64,000 nt of DNA from Zobellia uliginosa (GCF_018860745.1 NZ_JAHKPY010000014.1:496001-560000); one strand, 5' to 3'; shown: positions 1 to 7,487, numbered from the stretch's first letter. Numbers and translations: made by a program. The notes: generated by a model not told the origin, from the letters alone.

Positions 1-252
1 AAATTGATTTCAGGAGATGACGATGCCAAGTTTTTAGGCGAAGACAATGAATGGTTGGTGCAGTATGCCAAGCGTAAGCTAGAAACAGAGCATTATGACC
101 ATTTTATTTTTGGTCACCGCCACTTGCCTATGGAAATAAAGGTAGGTGAGAATTCAAAATACACCAATTTAGGCGATTGGATTCATTATTATACTTATGC
201 TGTTTTTGATGGGGAAAAGCTAAGCCTTGAAAAATATGAGCCTACTCATTAG
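1..252 (+). CDS. UDP-2,3-diacylglucosamine diphosphatase-like (LpxH-type) phosphoesterase, C-terminal part
   Basis: Only the last 83 codons are present; the reading frame is open to the left edge, so the start lies outside the window (the TTG at position 4 is an internal Leu codon). The visible part has the GHRH motif (GHxH, metal-binding in calcineurin-like phosphoesterases) followed by a Tyr/Asn/Gly-Asp-Trp stretch, which matches the end of the LpxH-type UDP-2,3-diacylglucosamine hydrolases of Bacteroidota. That enzyme makes lipid X in lipid A synthesis at the cytoplasmic face of the inner membrane. It converges with the MFS gene, overlapping it by 11 bp. The specific LpxH assignment is an inference from the tail; the phosphoesterase fold is firmer. 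Confidence 0.75.
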   Translation, partial: KLISGDDDAKFLGEDNEWLVQYAKRKLETEHYDHFIFGHRHLPMEIKVGENSKYTNLGDWIHYYTYAVFDGEKLSLEKYEPTH

Positions 253-1501
253 CTTCGTGCTCATCAATATCTTTCTGTAAATCCAGTTTTCTAAATGAAG
301 GCGAAACAATAGCTGTGGCACCCACCGTAATTAAGGTCATAGCACCACCAAAAACCACTGCGGTTACCGTACCCATAAGTTTTGCTGTTACTCCGCTTTC
401 AAAAGCTCCTAGTTCATTAGATGATCCTACAAACATAGAGTTAACGGATGCAACACGTCCTCGCATGTTATCCGGAGTTTTAAGTTGCAAAATGGTTTGA
501 CGAATAATCATAGAAACGCCGTCTACGGCACCACTCAAGAACAAGGCGATTACTGAAAGCCAGAAGTAGGTAGAAAGGCCAAAAACAATCATACAGAGGC
601 CAAAACCAAATACCGCTAACAGTAACTTCTTACCGGCATTTTTATGTAACGGAAATCGCGTAGACCCCAACATAGTAAGTGCTGCGCCAACCGCTGGTGC
701 GGCTCGTAAAACACCAAAGCCTTCTGAACCTACGTGCAGAATATCTTGTGCAAAGATGGGTAAAAGCGCAACCGCTCCACCAAAGAGTACAGCTATCATA
801 TCTAACGTTAATGCTCCAAAAACAGCTTTGGTACTGAATACAAATCGTAGTCCTTCCCGTAAACTCTCAAATACAGGTTCTCCTATCTTAGGGTTAAGAA
901 TGGGTTTTGTTGAAATTTGAAATAGGGATATCAATGCCATTATTGAGAAACCAAAAATGAGGCACATAGACCAATGAACGCCAATCCAGCTAATAGAAAA
1001 CCCAGCTAAAGCAGGTCCTAGAACGGATGCCAATTGCCAAGTAGTACTGCTCCATGTTGCAGCGTTGGGGTATGTTTTTTTAGGAACGATTAAGGCTATT
1101 AAAGAGAATATGGTTGGCCCAAGAAACGAACGAACAATACCACCTAGGAAAACCAAAAAGTAAATACCGTATAAAATGGTTTTGGTTTCTAGCTTATCTT
1201 CCATAGAAGGCCAACTGAGCATAAAGAGCCCGAAACTGATTACGGAGAAACCTAAAATGCATTTTATCAAAAGGTTTCGCTTCTCTTTTTGATCTACAAT
1301 ATGCCCTGCAAAAAGAGCCATGGATACTGCAGGAATCACTTCCATAAGTCCGATGATACCCAAGGAAAGAGGGTCTTTTGTCATGGAATATACTTGCCAC
1401 TCAATTACAATGAACTGCATGGACCATGCAAATACCATAGCAAAACGAACCAACAAAAAGATGTTGAATTCTTTATAACGTAAGGCTGCATAAGGATCCA
1501 T
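242..1501 (-). CDS. MFS transporter (EntS/DUF894-like)
   Basis: A 419-residue polytopic membrane protein with about 12 hydrophobic segments and an N-terminal half resembling the EntS/MFS_3 group: an AGHIVDQKEKR-type loop between helices 2 and 3 and a MRGRVASVNSMF segment near residue 345, both typical of that family. These are proton-driven exporters; the substrate cannot be read from sequence. The ATG follows a good -7 box (1531-1538) by about 30 nt. It is monocistronic and converges with the LpxH-like gene, the last 11 bp overlapping. Length is normal for the family (about 410-430 residues). Confidence 0.85.
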   Translation of the reverse strand: MDPYAALRYKEFNIFLLVRFAMVFAWSMQFIVIEWQVYSMTKDPLSLGIIGLMEVIPAVSMALFAGHIVDQKEKRNLLIKCILGFSVISFGLFMLSWPSMEDKLETKTILYGIYFLVFLGGIVRSFLGPTIFSLIALIVPKKTYPNAATWSSTTWQLASVLGPALAGFSISWIGVHWSMCLIFGFSIMALISLFQISTKPILNPKIGEPVFESLREGLRFVFSTKAVFGALTLDMIAVLFGGAVALLPIFAQDILHVGSEGFGVLRAAPAVGAALTMLGSTRFPLHKNAGKKLLLAVFGFGLCMIVFGLSTYFWLSVIALFLSGAVDGVSMIIRQTILQLKTPDNMRGRVASVNSMFVGSSNELGAFESGVTAKLMGTVTAVVFGGAMTLITVGATAIVSPSFRKLDLQKDIDEHEANE

Positions 1502-1530
1502 AAACGCGCTTTTTCGATAGAAATAAGGCG

Positions 1531-1538
1531 CAAAGATA
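1531..1538 (-). promoter_or_regulatory. Bacteroidota-type -7 box for the MFS gene
   Basis: Read on the minus strand this is TATCTTTG, an exact match to TAnnTTTG, 30 nt before the ATG at 1501. No clear TTG lies 17-23 bp further upstream, so only the -7 half is supported. Confidence 0.45.
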
Positions 1539-1607
1539 TTATTATAATCCGATGAACGGTACGCTTAAAATATAAAAGGGCGTTTCGGTTACTATTTCCT
1601 AAAACCG

Positions 1608-1621
1608 ACTGAGTAGTCAGT
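1608..1621. promoter_or_regulatory. Possible TetR-type operator (ACTGA-N4-TCAGT)
   Basis: Perfect 5-bp arms around GTAG, 70 bp upstream of the MFS -7 box. The shape resembles operators of TetR/AcrR repressors, but no TetR gene is adjacent (the only one, at 21495-22103, is 20 kb away). Confidence 0.25.
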
Positions 1622-1832
1622 TTTTTAAAGCCTTGAATTCACTGTGTAAGGGCACTTCATCGACGAACGGTTATTTTTTAATCGCGAAATGTGATAATTA
1701 TATGCTTGTAAAGCACTGTAGAAATTAAAACCAACCAAGTAGTTTGTAATTTTATTTATAGCAATCGAGCAAAAGCATTAACAAGCCTAATTTATATAGG
1801 GCTTATCGATGGACTACATAGTAAGAAATCCG

Positions 1833-2219
1833 TTAAATGGTAATTTCAATCCGGTTGCCCTCTGGGTCTTGGATAACACTTTCATAATAGCCGTCTCCTG
1901 TAGTTCTTGGTTCACCAGGAATCTGAAATCCGTCAGACCTAAGTTGCTCGGTAATGGCATCTACTTTTTCTTTTGAACCTACGGAGAGCGCAAAATGAAT
2001 AAAACCCAAATGTTCTTCCGTAGAATCTGATGCCTTTGTGATTTCCGGTTTGTGCATGAGCTCTAATCGCGAGCCTTCATCAAAACTTAAAAAGTGAGAC
2101 GTGAAGTTTTTATTTGGATTGTGATACCGTTCTCCGCAAACAGCACCAAAATAATGTTCGTAAAAATGACGTGTAGCTTCAAGGTCAGATACCCATATGG
2201 CGAGGTGTTCTATCTTCAT
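1833..2219 (-). CDS. VOC family (glyoxalase/dioxygenase superfamily) protein
   Basis: A 128-residue single-domain protein with the vicinal-oxygen-chelate pattern: an N-terminal MKIEHLAIWV strand with a candidate metal His, a central Glu (SRLELMH), a second His (LGFIHFAL) and the closing DPEGNRIEI motif with a Glu. The reading frame extends 15 codons further upstream, but the ATG at 2217-2219 is preferred: it overlaps the recJ stop as ATGA and matches the family N-terminus. Substrate unknown; such proteins act as lactoylglutathione lyase-like enzymes, isomerases or resistance proteins. Translational coupling to recJ suggests co-expression, not necessarily shared function. Confidence 0.85.
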   Translation of the reverse strand: MKIEHLAIWVSDLEATRHFYEHYFGAVCGERYHNPNKNFTSHFLSFDEGSRLELMHKPEITKASDSTEEHLGFIHFALSVGSKEKVDAITEQLRSDGFQIPGEPRTTGDGYYESVIQDPEGNRIEITI

Positions 2220-3904
2220 TGTATGTCTTTTAATTTCATCTGCAAGCTTATATTTCCTTGCCATTCATTTTCATCTAGAGAAAAGACCGCACTAAAAGGT
2301 TTCTTGTTGGCTACTGTAGGGAGTTTGTCACCCATATTAAAACCAATGCCTCCAATAGGACCAATTCCGTTTTGCGTAGCAGCTAACTTAAGATGTGCCC
2401 CATCTTCACCTACAACTTTAGCATAGCCTGTATCTATTAGATTTTCGGACATGAATGTTGGAGTCATGTTACCAGGCCCAAAAGGAGCGAACTGTTTTAG
2501 GATACGCATCAGTTTTGGTGAAATATCCTTAAAATCTAATTGAGCATCTATGGAAATTTCAGGAATCAATAGTTTTGGGTCTATGGTTTCGGAGACTACT
2601 TTCTCGAATTGTGCTTTGAAGTTTTCAAACTGCTCTTCTAGTAATGTAAGTCCGGCAGCATATTTATGTCCTCCAAACTGCTCAATGCAATCTGCACAGC
2701 CCTGTAAGGCGTTATACACATCAAAACCTTTTACGGAACGTGCGGAAGCTGCCAACTTATTGCCACTTTTAGTAAAGACCAATGTTGGACGGTAATAGGT
2801 TTCGGTAAGTCGCGAAGCCACAATACCAATTACCCCTTTGTGCCACGAGTCTTTATAAACTACAGAAGTAAAACGTTCTTCTTCTTTATTATTAAGAATC
2901 TGTTCAAGGGCCTCTACAGTGATTTCTTTGTCCAGTCCACGCCTGTCTTGATTGAATTTTTCAATCTGGGCGGCAAAGGTTTCGGCTTGGGCTAGGTCAT
3001 TTTCGGTGAGCAGGTTTACGGCATGTTGCCCGTGTTCCATACGGCCTGCAGCATTTATCCGCGGAGCGATAATGAACACTACATCGGTTATAGTAAGTAC
3101 CGATTTTTTTATTTGATTGATAATGGCCTTGAAGCCAATTCTGGGATTGGTATTAATTACTTGGAGCCCAAAATAAGCCAATACCCTATTCTCACCAGTC
3201 ATAGGAACAATATCTGCACCAATGGCTGTAGCAACTAAATCAAGATAAGGAATCAGGTCCTCAACAGTTTCCCCTTGTCGGGAGCTTAGCGCCTGAATCA
3301 GTTTAAAACCAACGCCACAGCCACAAAGCTCATCGTATGGATAGTTGCAATCATCACGTTTCGGGTCAAGAACTGCCACAGCATTTGGTAGCGAATTACC
3401 GGGTCTGTGATGATCACAGATAATAAAATCTATTTCTTTTTCTTTCGCATAAGCCACCTTGTCAATAGCCTTTACACCACAATCTAGTGCGATAATAAGC
3501 GAGAAATCGTTGTCTTCGGCAAAGTCTACCCCTTTAAAAGAGACGCCATACCCTTCGGTATATCTATCCGGAATATAAGTGGCAACGTTGGGGTAATAGC
3601 TTAGCAAATAGGAAGAAACCAAAGCTACTGAGGTGGTACCATCCACATCATAATCGCCATAAACCAAAATATTTTCATTATTGGCAATAGCTTCTTCAAT
3701 GCGTTCTACCGCAATGTTCATGTCCTTCATTAAAAAAGGATCATGCAAATGCGTCAACTCTGGACGAAAAAAGTTCTTAGCCGCTTCATAAGTAGATATA
3801 CCCCTTTGTAATAAGAGTTGAGCCACTAAATCATCAACCTTGAGCGCATTAGCCAATTGGTCAATAGCGTCTTGTTGAGGTTTGGGTTTAATGGTCCAGC
3901 GCAT
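2216..3904 (-). CDS. recJ: Single-stranded-DNA-specific exonuclease RecJ
   Basis: A 562-residue DHH-family exonuclease that degrades single-stranded DNA 5' to 3' in recombination and mismatch/base-excision repair. Motif I is YGDYDVDGT (about residues 81-89), followed by ALDCGVKA, the signature CDHHRPG, and LVATAIGADIV; the DHHA1 domain carries FGGHKYAAG and the C-terminal third is the OB-like RecJ domain. Length matches bacteroidetal RecJ. The ATG at 3902-3904 is clean; its stop is fused to the VOC start (ATGA). Upstream lies a repeat-rich spacer with no obvious promoter box. Confidence 0.95.
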   Translation of the reverse strand: MRWTIKPKPQQDAIDQLANALKVDDLVAQLLLQRGISTYEAAKNFFRPELTHLHDPFLMKDMNIAVERIEEAIANNENILVYGDYDVDGTTSVALVSSYLLSYYPNVATYIPDRYTEGYGVSFKGVDFAEDNDFSLIIALDCGVKAIDKVAYAKEKEIDFIICDHHRPGNSLPNAVAVLDPKRDDCNYPYDELCGCGVGFKLIQALSSRQGETVEDLIPYLDLVATAIGADIVPMTGENRVLAYFGLQVINTNPRIGFKAIINQIKKSVLTITDVVFIIAPRINAAGRMEHGQHAVNLLTENDLAQAETFAAQIEKFNQDRRGLDKEITVEALEQILNNKEEERFTSVVYKDSWHKGVIGIVASRLTETYYRPTLVFTKSGNKLAASARSVKGFDVYNALQGCADCIEQFGGHKYAAGLTLLEEQFENFKAQFEKVVSETIDPKLLIPEISIDAQLDFKDISPKLMRILKQFAPFGPGNMTPTFMSENLIDTGYAKVVGEDGAHLKLAATQNGIGPIGGIGFNMGDKLPTVANKKPFSAVFSLDENEWQGNISLQMKLKDIQ

Positions 3905-3913
3905 AGGGGGTGT

Positions 3914-3955
3914 TTAAGTGTTAAGTTCAAGCGTCAAGCTTAAGTGTTAAGTTCA
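3914..3955. repeat. Direct repeat flanking the four-helix-bundle gene (left side)
   Basis: The 16-mer TTAAGTGTTAAGTTCA occurs perfectly at 3914-3929 and 3940-3955 (period 26 bp). The contained TTAAGTTCAA (3921-3930) is the exact reverse complement of TTGAACTTAA at 4392-4401 on the other side of the gene. Confidence 0.75.
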
Positions 3956-4014
3956 GACTAAAGAATTAATTGCAAGTCTAAGTATTATAGAATGTTCAAT
4001 AATATACTAAGAAA

Positions 4015-4370
4015 TTAGCTTTGTTTTTTATTCCTGATGATGGTAGCAATGATTTTAATCAATTGTTGGACTTCGCCTAGAAGGAATTCTCTTTTGTCGT
4101 CGTTACCATACTCTATTTTGTCAAAATTTTTAAGTTTACTCTAGACTCCTTGAGTTCTTTTAGAGAAATACTTGCTTTGTGAACATAATCTTTTGAGGTA
4201 TGGGTGCCTTGAGCTTCACCAAAATTAAGCGCAGAACTTCCTGCAGAACGTAAAAGTTGATTGCCGTAATATTCTCCAGTAAAATCTTTCGGAATCTCAC
4301 GACAAAAAATAGCAATATTAGCAGCAAAACTTACCAGTCTATCTTCTAAATCATATTTTTTATCATGCAC
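4015..4370 (-). pseudogene. Four-helix-bundle protein (S23 / 23S rRNA intervening-sequence family), frameshifted
   Basis: Reading from the GTG at 4370 gives 85 residues starting MHDKKYDLEDRL with the family motifs LLRSAGSSALNFGEAQG and LKELKES, then a stop at 4113. The family is normally about 115-120 residues. Immediately after the stop, the +1 frame continues the family C-terminus (EYGNDDKREFLLGEVQQL, then IKIIATIIRNKKQS) to a stop at 4015-4017. Adding one A to the four-A run (TTTT at 4116-4119 on the plus strand) would join the halves as ...LTK-I-EYGN.... So this is a single-base deletion, or a sequence error, in a homopolymer. The family forms small helical pentamers; some members are encoded inside 23S rRNA intervening sequences and others, such as Avd, assist retroelements. 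Free-standing copies have no known role. AT-rich repeats flank it on both sides. Confidence 0.8.
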
Positions 4371-4376
4371 AATATG

Positions 4377-4434
4377 GAGTTTAACTTAGTTTTGAACTTA
4401 AATCTTGAGTTTAACTCTTAAACCTTGAACTTGA
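4377..4434. repeat. AT-rich repeats flanking the four-helix-bundle gene (right side)
   Basis: GAGTTTAACT occurs at 4377-4386 and 4407-4416 (period 30 bp), and TTGAACTT occurs at 4392-4399 and 4425-4432. TTGAACTTAA at 4392-4401 is inverted relative to 3921-3930 on the left side, so the gene sits between inverted copies of one motif. Confidence 0.65.
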
Positions 4435-4456
4435 GCTTTACTTTTGAAATTGAAAC

Positions 4457-4885
4457 TTACTCATTATGAAAAATAGTCTTGATCTCTAATGTTGCAAATT
4501 TTCGGAACATTTCCATTACACCACAATACTTTTCTACAGATAGGTCTACGGCTCTTTGTAATTTTTTCTCCGCTAGGTCTTTTCCGTGAAAATGGTACTC
4601 AATGGTTACAGCATCATAAAATTTTGGATGCTCATCAGTTAGATTGGCGATAGTTTCAATATGAAAATCATCTACCTCTAGCTTCATTTTTTTGATAAGC
4701 GCGGCTACATCAAGACCTGAGCAGCCTGCTAGACCAGATAGCATAAGCGCTTTTGGTCGCAGTCCTTTTCCTTCGCCGCCATCATCTGGGCCGGCATCTA
4801 TTTTTAAGGTTAGACCTGATGGGTTCGTGCTTTCGAACTGCATGTTGCCAAGCCATTTGGTTGTAATATGATTTGTAGTACCCAT
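4457..4885 (-). CDS. OsmC family protein
   Basis: A 142-residue OsmC/Ohr-fold protein. The family uses a Cys pair to reduce organic hydroperoxides; here one Cys lies in LSGLAGCSGLDVAAL (about residue 55) and the second in VEKYCGVMEMF (about residue 120), the expected positions. Other family features are the internal KALMLSGLAGC helix and a C-terminal beta strand. It is probably cytoplasmic and monocistronic, with a -7 box 26 nt upstream of the ATG. Whether it is a peroxidase of the OsmC, Ohr or YhfA type cannot be settled; the spacing and GLRPKALML segment look most like the YhfA-like general OsmC group. Confidence 0.9.
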   Translation of the reverse strand: MGTTNHITTKWLGNMQFESTNPSGLTLKIDAGPDDGGEGKGLRPKALMLSGLAGCSGLDVAALIKKMKLEVDDFHIETIANLTDEHPKFYDAVTIEYHFHGKDLAEKKLQRAVDLSVEKYCGVMEMFRKFATLEIKTIFHNE

Positions 4886-4910
4886 AATTTTTTATGTTTC
4901 TAGTAAGAAT

Positions 4911-4918
4911 CAAAAATA
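4911..4918 (-). promoter_or_regulatory. -7 box for the OsmC-family gene
   Basis: On the minus strand this reads TATTTTTG, matching TAnnTTTG, 26 nt before the ATG. A near-match to the -33 TTG (TTC) lies 19 bp further upstream. Confidence 0.45.
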
Positions 4919-5130
4919 CGATTAATAAATAGATTTTGAAGTTGGAAATTGATCTTGTCTGTATTTGTGATGAATAAGAATGTTTTTGAAGAAATACCGA
5001 GATTACTGATACTACAAGTCACTTTCTAAATTTTTTTTATAGAATGAAGCATTTATGATTAGCCAATAATCCAAGTTTTACTTTATATGATTGAGCGGAA
5101 GTCATTTACTCTAATTAATAATAAGATTCG

Positions 5131-5277
5131 TTGAAAGATAACAAAGATTTATTAGCCTATGTACTCATTTTGATAAGTCTAATTTCACTTATCATTCTGG
5201 ATGAGCATATCTCTTCAAGTTTGAGACATTTGCTGTATGGTTTTATTCCATTGTGTCTTAGATATATTTTAAAATAA
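5131..5277 (+). CDS. Possible small membrane protein (48 residues, TTG start)
   Basis: An uninterrupted frame from a TTG codon gives a short polar start (KDNKDL), one long hydrophobic segment rich in Leu, Ile and Ser (residues 7-23), a DEH turn and a second hydrophobic stretch, ending at TAA. No ATG and no Shine-Dalgarno are visible and I recognise no family. It may be a small membrane protein, a gene remnant, or chance in AT-rich DNA. The next feature has the same character. Confidence 0.2.
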   Translation: MKDNKDLLAYVLILISLISLIILDEHISSSLRHLLYGFIPLCLRYILK

Positions 5278-5312
5278 ACTTTGATCTAAACATATTGACT
5301 AAGTAAAAAGGG

Positions 5313-5432
5313 AAATATCTTTATAAATCTGTAAAGTTGATAGTATTTTTGGGAGTCCTACTTATTGTAGTTTCTTGTCTCCTGATTATTTTCTATAATG
5401 AGGAGCTAGTTAATATTTTTAAAGCAATTTAG
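5313..5432 (+). pseudogene. Possible remnant: start-less reading frame with one membrane segment
   Basis: Open from just after a TAA at 5304-5306 to TAG at 5430-5432. The translation starts KYLYKSVK, then has a 17-residue hydrophobic run (LIVFLGVLLIVVSCLLI), then FYNEELVNIFKAI. This basic-TM-amphipathic order resembles the N-terminus of AsmA-like envelope proteins, but there is no ATG (nearest alternative start TTG at 5337) and the frame stops after the first helix. I infer a decayed or truncated gene; the similarity is by eye only. Confidence 0.2.
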
Positions 5433-5461
5433 TTCTATCTAGATAAAAGATTATTAATGGG

Positions 5462-6037
5462 TCAGTCTGTCATAATCTGATTAATCAATTCCTGTAATTC
5501 CGGCACCACATCGGACTCAAACCAAGGATTTTTTGACATCCAAAAACGATTTACTGGAGAAGGGTGTGGTAAAGGAAAAAACTTGGGTAGAAATTCATGA
5601 TAACTACCGACGTTCTCAGTTAGATTTCGCTTAGATAGTTCTTTTAGATATCGGTCTTGGGCGTATTTACCAATGACCAATATTAGTTTTACGTCTTTTA
5701 ATTCTTTCCAAAAAAGGTCATGCCAAAGCGGGGCGCATTCTTTGCGAGGTGGCAGGTCACCGGTCTTAGCTTTACCAGGAAAACAGAAACCCATAGGTAA
5801 AACAGCAAAATTATCTGGGTCGTAAAACTGTTCGTCCGTAACACCCAGCCATTCCCTTAGTTTTCTACCACTGGGGTCATCCCAAGCTTTATTATGGTCA
5901 TGGGCCTTTCTGCCTGGCGCTTGGCTAACTAAGATGATTTTGGAATTTTTAGTGCCAGCTACTATTGGCCTAGGCTCTAAAGGCAAATGTTTACTGCAAA
6001 CTTTACATGAACGTATTTCAGAAAGCAGTTTTTGCAT
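5462..6037 (-). CDS. Uracil-DNA glycosylase superfamily protein with Fe-S cysteine pattern
   Basis: A 191-residue UDG-fold protein. Four cysteines are spaced as in Fe-S (family 4/5-type) glycosylases: C11-x2-C14 and C85-x15-C101. The active-site loops appear as SQAPG (residues 38-42, the GQAPG-like motif 1) and HPSP (158-161, motif 2). Such enzymes remove uracil from DNA to start base-excision repair; substrate range varies among subfamilies and this group is little studied. The residues after SQAPG differ from the classical family 4 consensus, so activity should be treated as inferred. It is the last gene of a tight minus-strand set with hopJ, rsmI and doxX. Confidence 0.8.
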   Translation of the reverse strand: MQKLLSEIRSCKVCSKHLPLEPRPIVAGTKNSKIILVSQAPGRKAHDHNKAWDDPSGRKLREWLGVTDEQFYDPDNFAVLPMGFCFPGKAKTGDLPPRKECAPLWHDLFWKELKDVKLILVIGKYAQDRYLKELSKRNLTENVGSYHEFLPKFFPLPHPSPVNRFWMSKNPWFESDVVPELQELINQIMTD

Positions 6038-6043
6038 ATGAGA

Positions 6044-6394
6044 CTATTTCTTTTTCAACGGATCTTGTGAAAAGGAGAGTCCGTCAAAACCGGTTTTCAT
6101 AAAGTTACGGATATTTTGGTGTCCCGTACCTTCGGCATCTTTTAGAACATCATCATAATAATAACTTCCAAAACAGGCTAAAGCTTCATCTTTATTAAGA
6201 TTTTGTTCTTTCGCAAAAGCGAAAAGTTTGCACGAACCTGAATTCTGTCCTTCGGCATTTTCTAATGTGCCATTTTTAAAAGCAGTAGGAGTAAAAGCGT
6301 AATTAGAATCTATTACCGCCATAGTTTCAGAAAATCCGATGGTTTTAGGGTTGGTCTTTAATTTTTGTATAAAAGTATCTAATGTCATCTTCAT
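6044..6394 (-). CDS. HopJ type III effector family protein
   Basis: A 116-residue protein of the HopJ family, recognisable by the AFTPTAFKNG, NSGSCKLFAFA and ALACFGSYYYDDVL segments. The name comes from a Pseudomonas effector, but homologues are common in non-pathogenic marine bacteria without type III secretion, and no secretion genes are nearby; it should be read as a conserved soluble protein of unknown role. Its ATG overlaps the rsmI stop (ATGA), and the uracil-DNA glycosylase start lies 6 bp after its stop, so all three are likely co-translated. Confidence 0.85.
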   Translation of the reverse strand: MKMTLDTFIQKLKTNPKTIGFSETMAVIDSNYAFTPTAFKNGTLENAEGQNSGSCKLFAFAKEQNLNKDEALACFGSYYYDDVLKDAEGTGHQNIRNFMKTGFDGLSFSQDPLKKK

Positions 6395-7065
6395 TGTTTT
6401 TTTCCGGCAACAACTATTACAATCTCACCTTTTGGTGGTTTATCGGTAAAGTGTTGTGCCATTTCTTCAGCTGTGCCTCTCAATGTTTCTTCATAAAGTT
6501 TGGTAAGCTCCCTTGAAACGGAAACTTGTCTGTCCGACCCAAAATATTCGGCAAATTGCCCTAAGGTCTTAATCAACTTATAAGGCGATTCATAGAAAAT
6601 AATAGTCCGCGTTTCTTCGGCAAGTAGTTTTAAGCGGGTTTGCCGTCCTTTTTTAGGAGGAAGAAATCCTTCAAAAACAAATTTATCGTTCGGAAGACCA
6701 CTATTTACCAAAGCAGGTACAAATGCCGTTGCACCGGGAAGACAATCAACCTCAATATTTTTCTCCACACAAGCCCTAGTCAATAAAAAACCAGGGTCTG
6801 ATATTGCAGGGGTGCCTGCATCTGAAATCAAAGCAATAGTTTCACCCGCCTGTAAACGCTTTACCAATGCATCAACGGTCTTGTGCTCGTTGTGCATATG
6901 GTGACTTTGCATTTGAGTAGTAATTTTAAAATGCTGAAGTAGTTTTCCGCTCGTTCGGGTGTCCTCTGCTAGAATACAATCTACTTCGTTTAAAACACGA
7001 ATTGCACGCAAAGTCATATCCTCAAGGTTGCCGATTGGCGTTGGTACCAAATATAATTTTCCCAT
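6391..7065 (-). CDS. rsmI: 16S rRNA (cytidine(1402)-2'-O)-methyltransferase RsmI
   Basis: A 224-residue tetrapyrrole-methylase-fold enzyme that 2'-O-methylates C1402 of 16S rRNA in the decoding centre, using S-adenosylmethionine. Visible motifs are PTPIGNLEDMTLRA at the N-terminus, ILAEDTRTSGKLL, LISDAGTPAISDPG and the FYESPYKL segment. At 224 residues it matches the short bacteroidetal form, which lacks the C-terminal extension of the E. coli enzyme. It starts 5 bp after the DoxX stop and its own stop overlaps hopJ. Confidence 0.95.
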   Translation of the reverse strand: MGKLYLVPTPIGNLEDMTLRAIRVLNEVDCILAEDTRTSGKLLQHFKITTQMQSHHMHNEHKTVDALVKRLQAGETIALISDAGTPAISDPGFLLTRACVEKNIEVDCLPGATAFVPALVNSGLPNDKFVFEGFLPPKKGRQTRLKLLAEETRTIIFYESPYKLIKTLGQFAEYFGSDRQVSVSRELTKLYEETLRGTAEEMAQHFTDKPPKGEIVIVVAGKKQ

Positions 7066-7070
7066 AAAAT

Positions 7071-7427
7071 CTAAGGTCGTAGCTCTCTATCCATAAAATA
7101 GGCAATCAATGTAACTATAATTGCAATAAATGCGAATAGATAATCTTTGCCATCCGTTAAGTAGTGTGCAAAGAAAGCTAAAAGCGTATTAAAAAAGAAA
7201 CCTGCGTATGCCCATTCTTTAAGCCATGATGAGAAATTGCCCCATATGGCTATTAAACCAAGAATTTTGGCAAATGCCAACGGGTATATGAGATATGAGG
7301 GGTAATTGAAGTGCTTAAAAAAGCCTACTATCATCTCATATTTAGTGAAATAATTGAATACGGAAAATAGCATAATCAGGGTGAGTAAAACTAATGCAGA
7401 CCAGTATAGGGTTCTTTGAGTTTTCAT
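7071..7427 (-). CDS. DoxX-like family membrane protein
   Basis: A 118-residue protein with four hydrophobic helices and the DoxX-like order: a first helix, then FNYPSYLIYPLAFAKILGL, a WLKEWAYAGFFFNTLLA helix and a short polar end after the fourth. The frame extends 7 codons further to a TTG, but the ATG at 7425-7427 is the better start. DoxX-like proteins have been linked to quinone/redox or thiosulfate chemistry in a few cases; here the function is unknown. It precedes rsmI by 5 bp. Confidence 0.8.
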   Translation of the reverse strand: MKTQRTLYWSALVLLTLIMLFSVFNYFTKYEMIVGFFKHFNYPSYLIYPLAFAKILGLIAIWGNFSSWLKEWAYAGFFFNTLLAFFAHYLTDGKDYLFAFIAIIVTLIAYFMDRELRP

Positions 7428-7487
7428 GGAGGAATTTTTCAGGAACAAAATAAAGAAAATAGGGGCTTGAAACTAATTCCAAGCAAA

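Larger units (their letters stand above)
1502..1832. other. Non-coding interval between MFS and VOC genes
   Basis: No convincing reading frame on either strand. It holds the likely MFS promoter at its left end and a small inverted repeat at 1608-1621. The rest is AT-rich with no hairpin followed by a T-run, so I see no terminator for the VOC gene. Confidence 0.5.
4919..5461. other. Gene-poor interval upstream of the OsmC gene
   Basis: About 540 bp with no ATG-started frame over 60 codons. Apart from the two weak hydrophobic frames above I see only AT-rich sequence; no terminator hairpin follows the uracil-DNA glycosylase gene that ends at 5462. Confidence 0.5.

Noticed and set aside
6044-6394. 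HopJ protein as evidence for type III secretion or virulence
   Set aside because: No secretion genes are nearby and the family is widespread in free-living marine bacteria.
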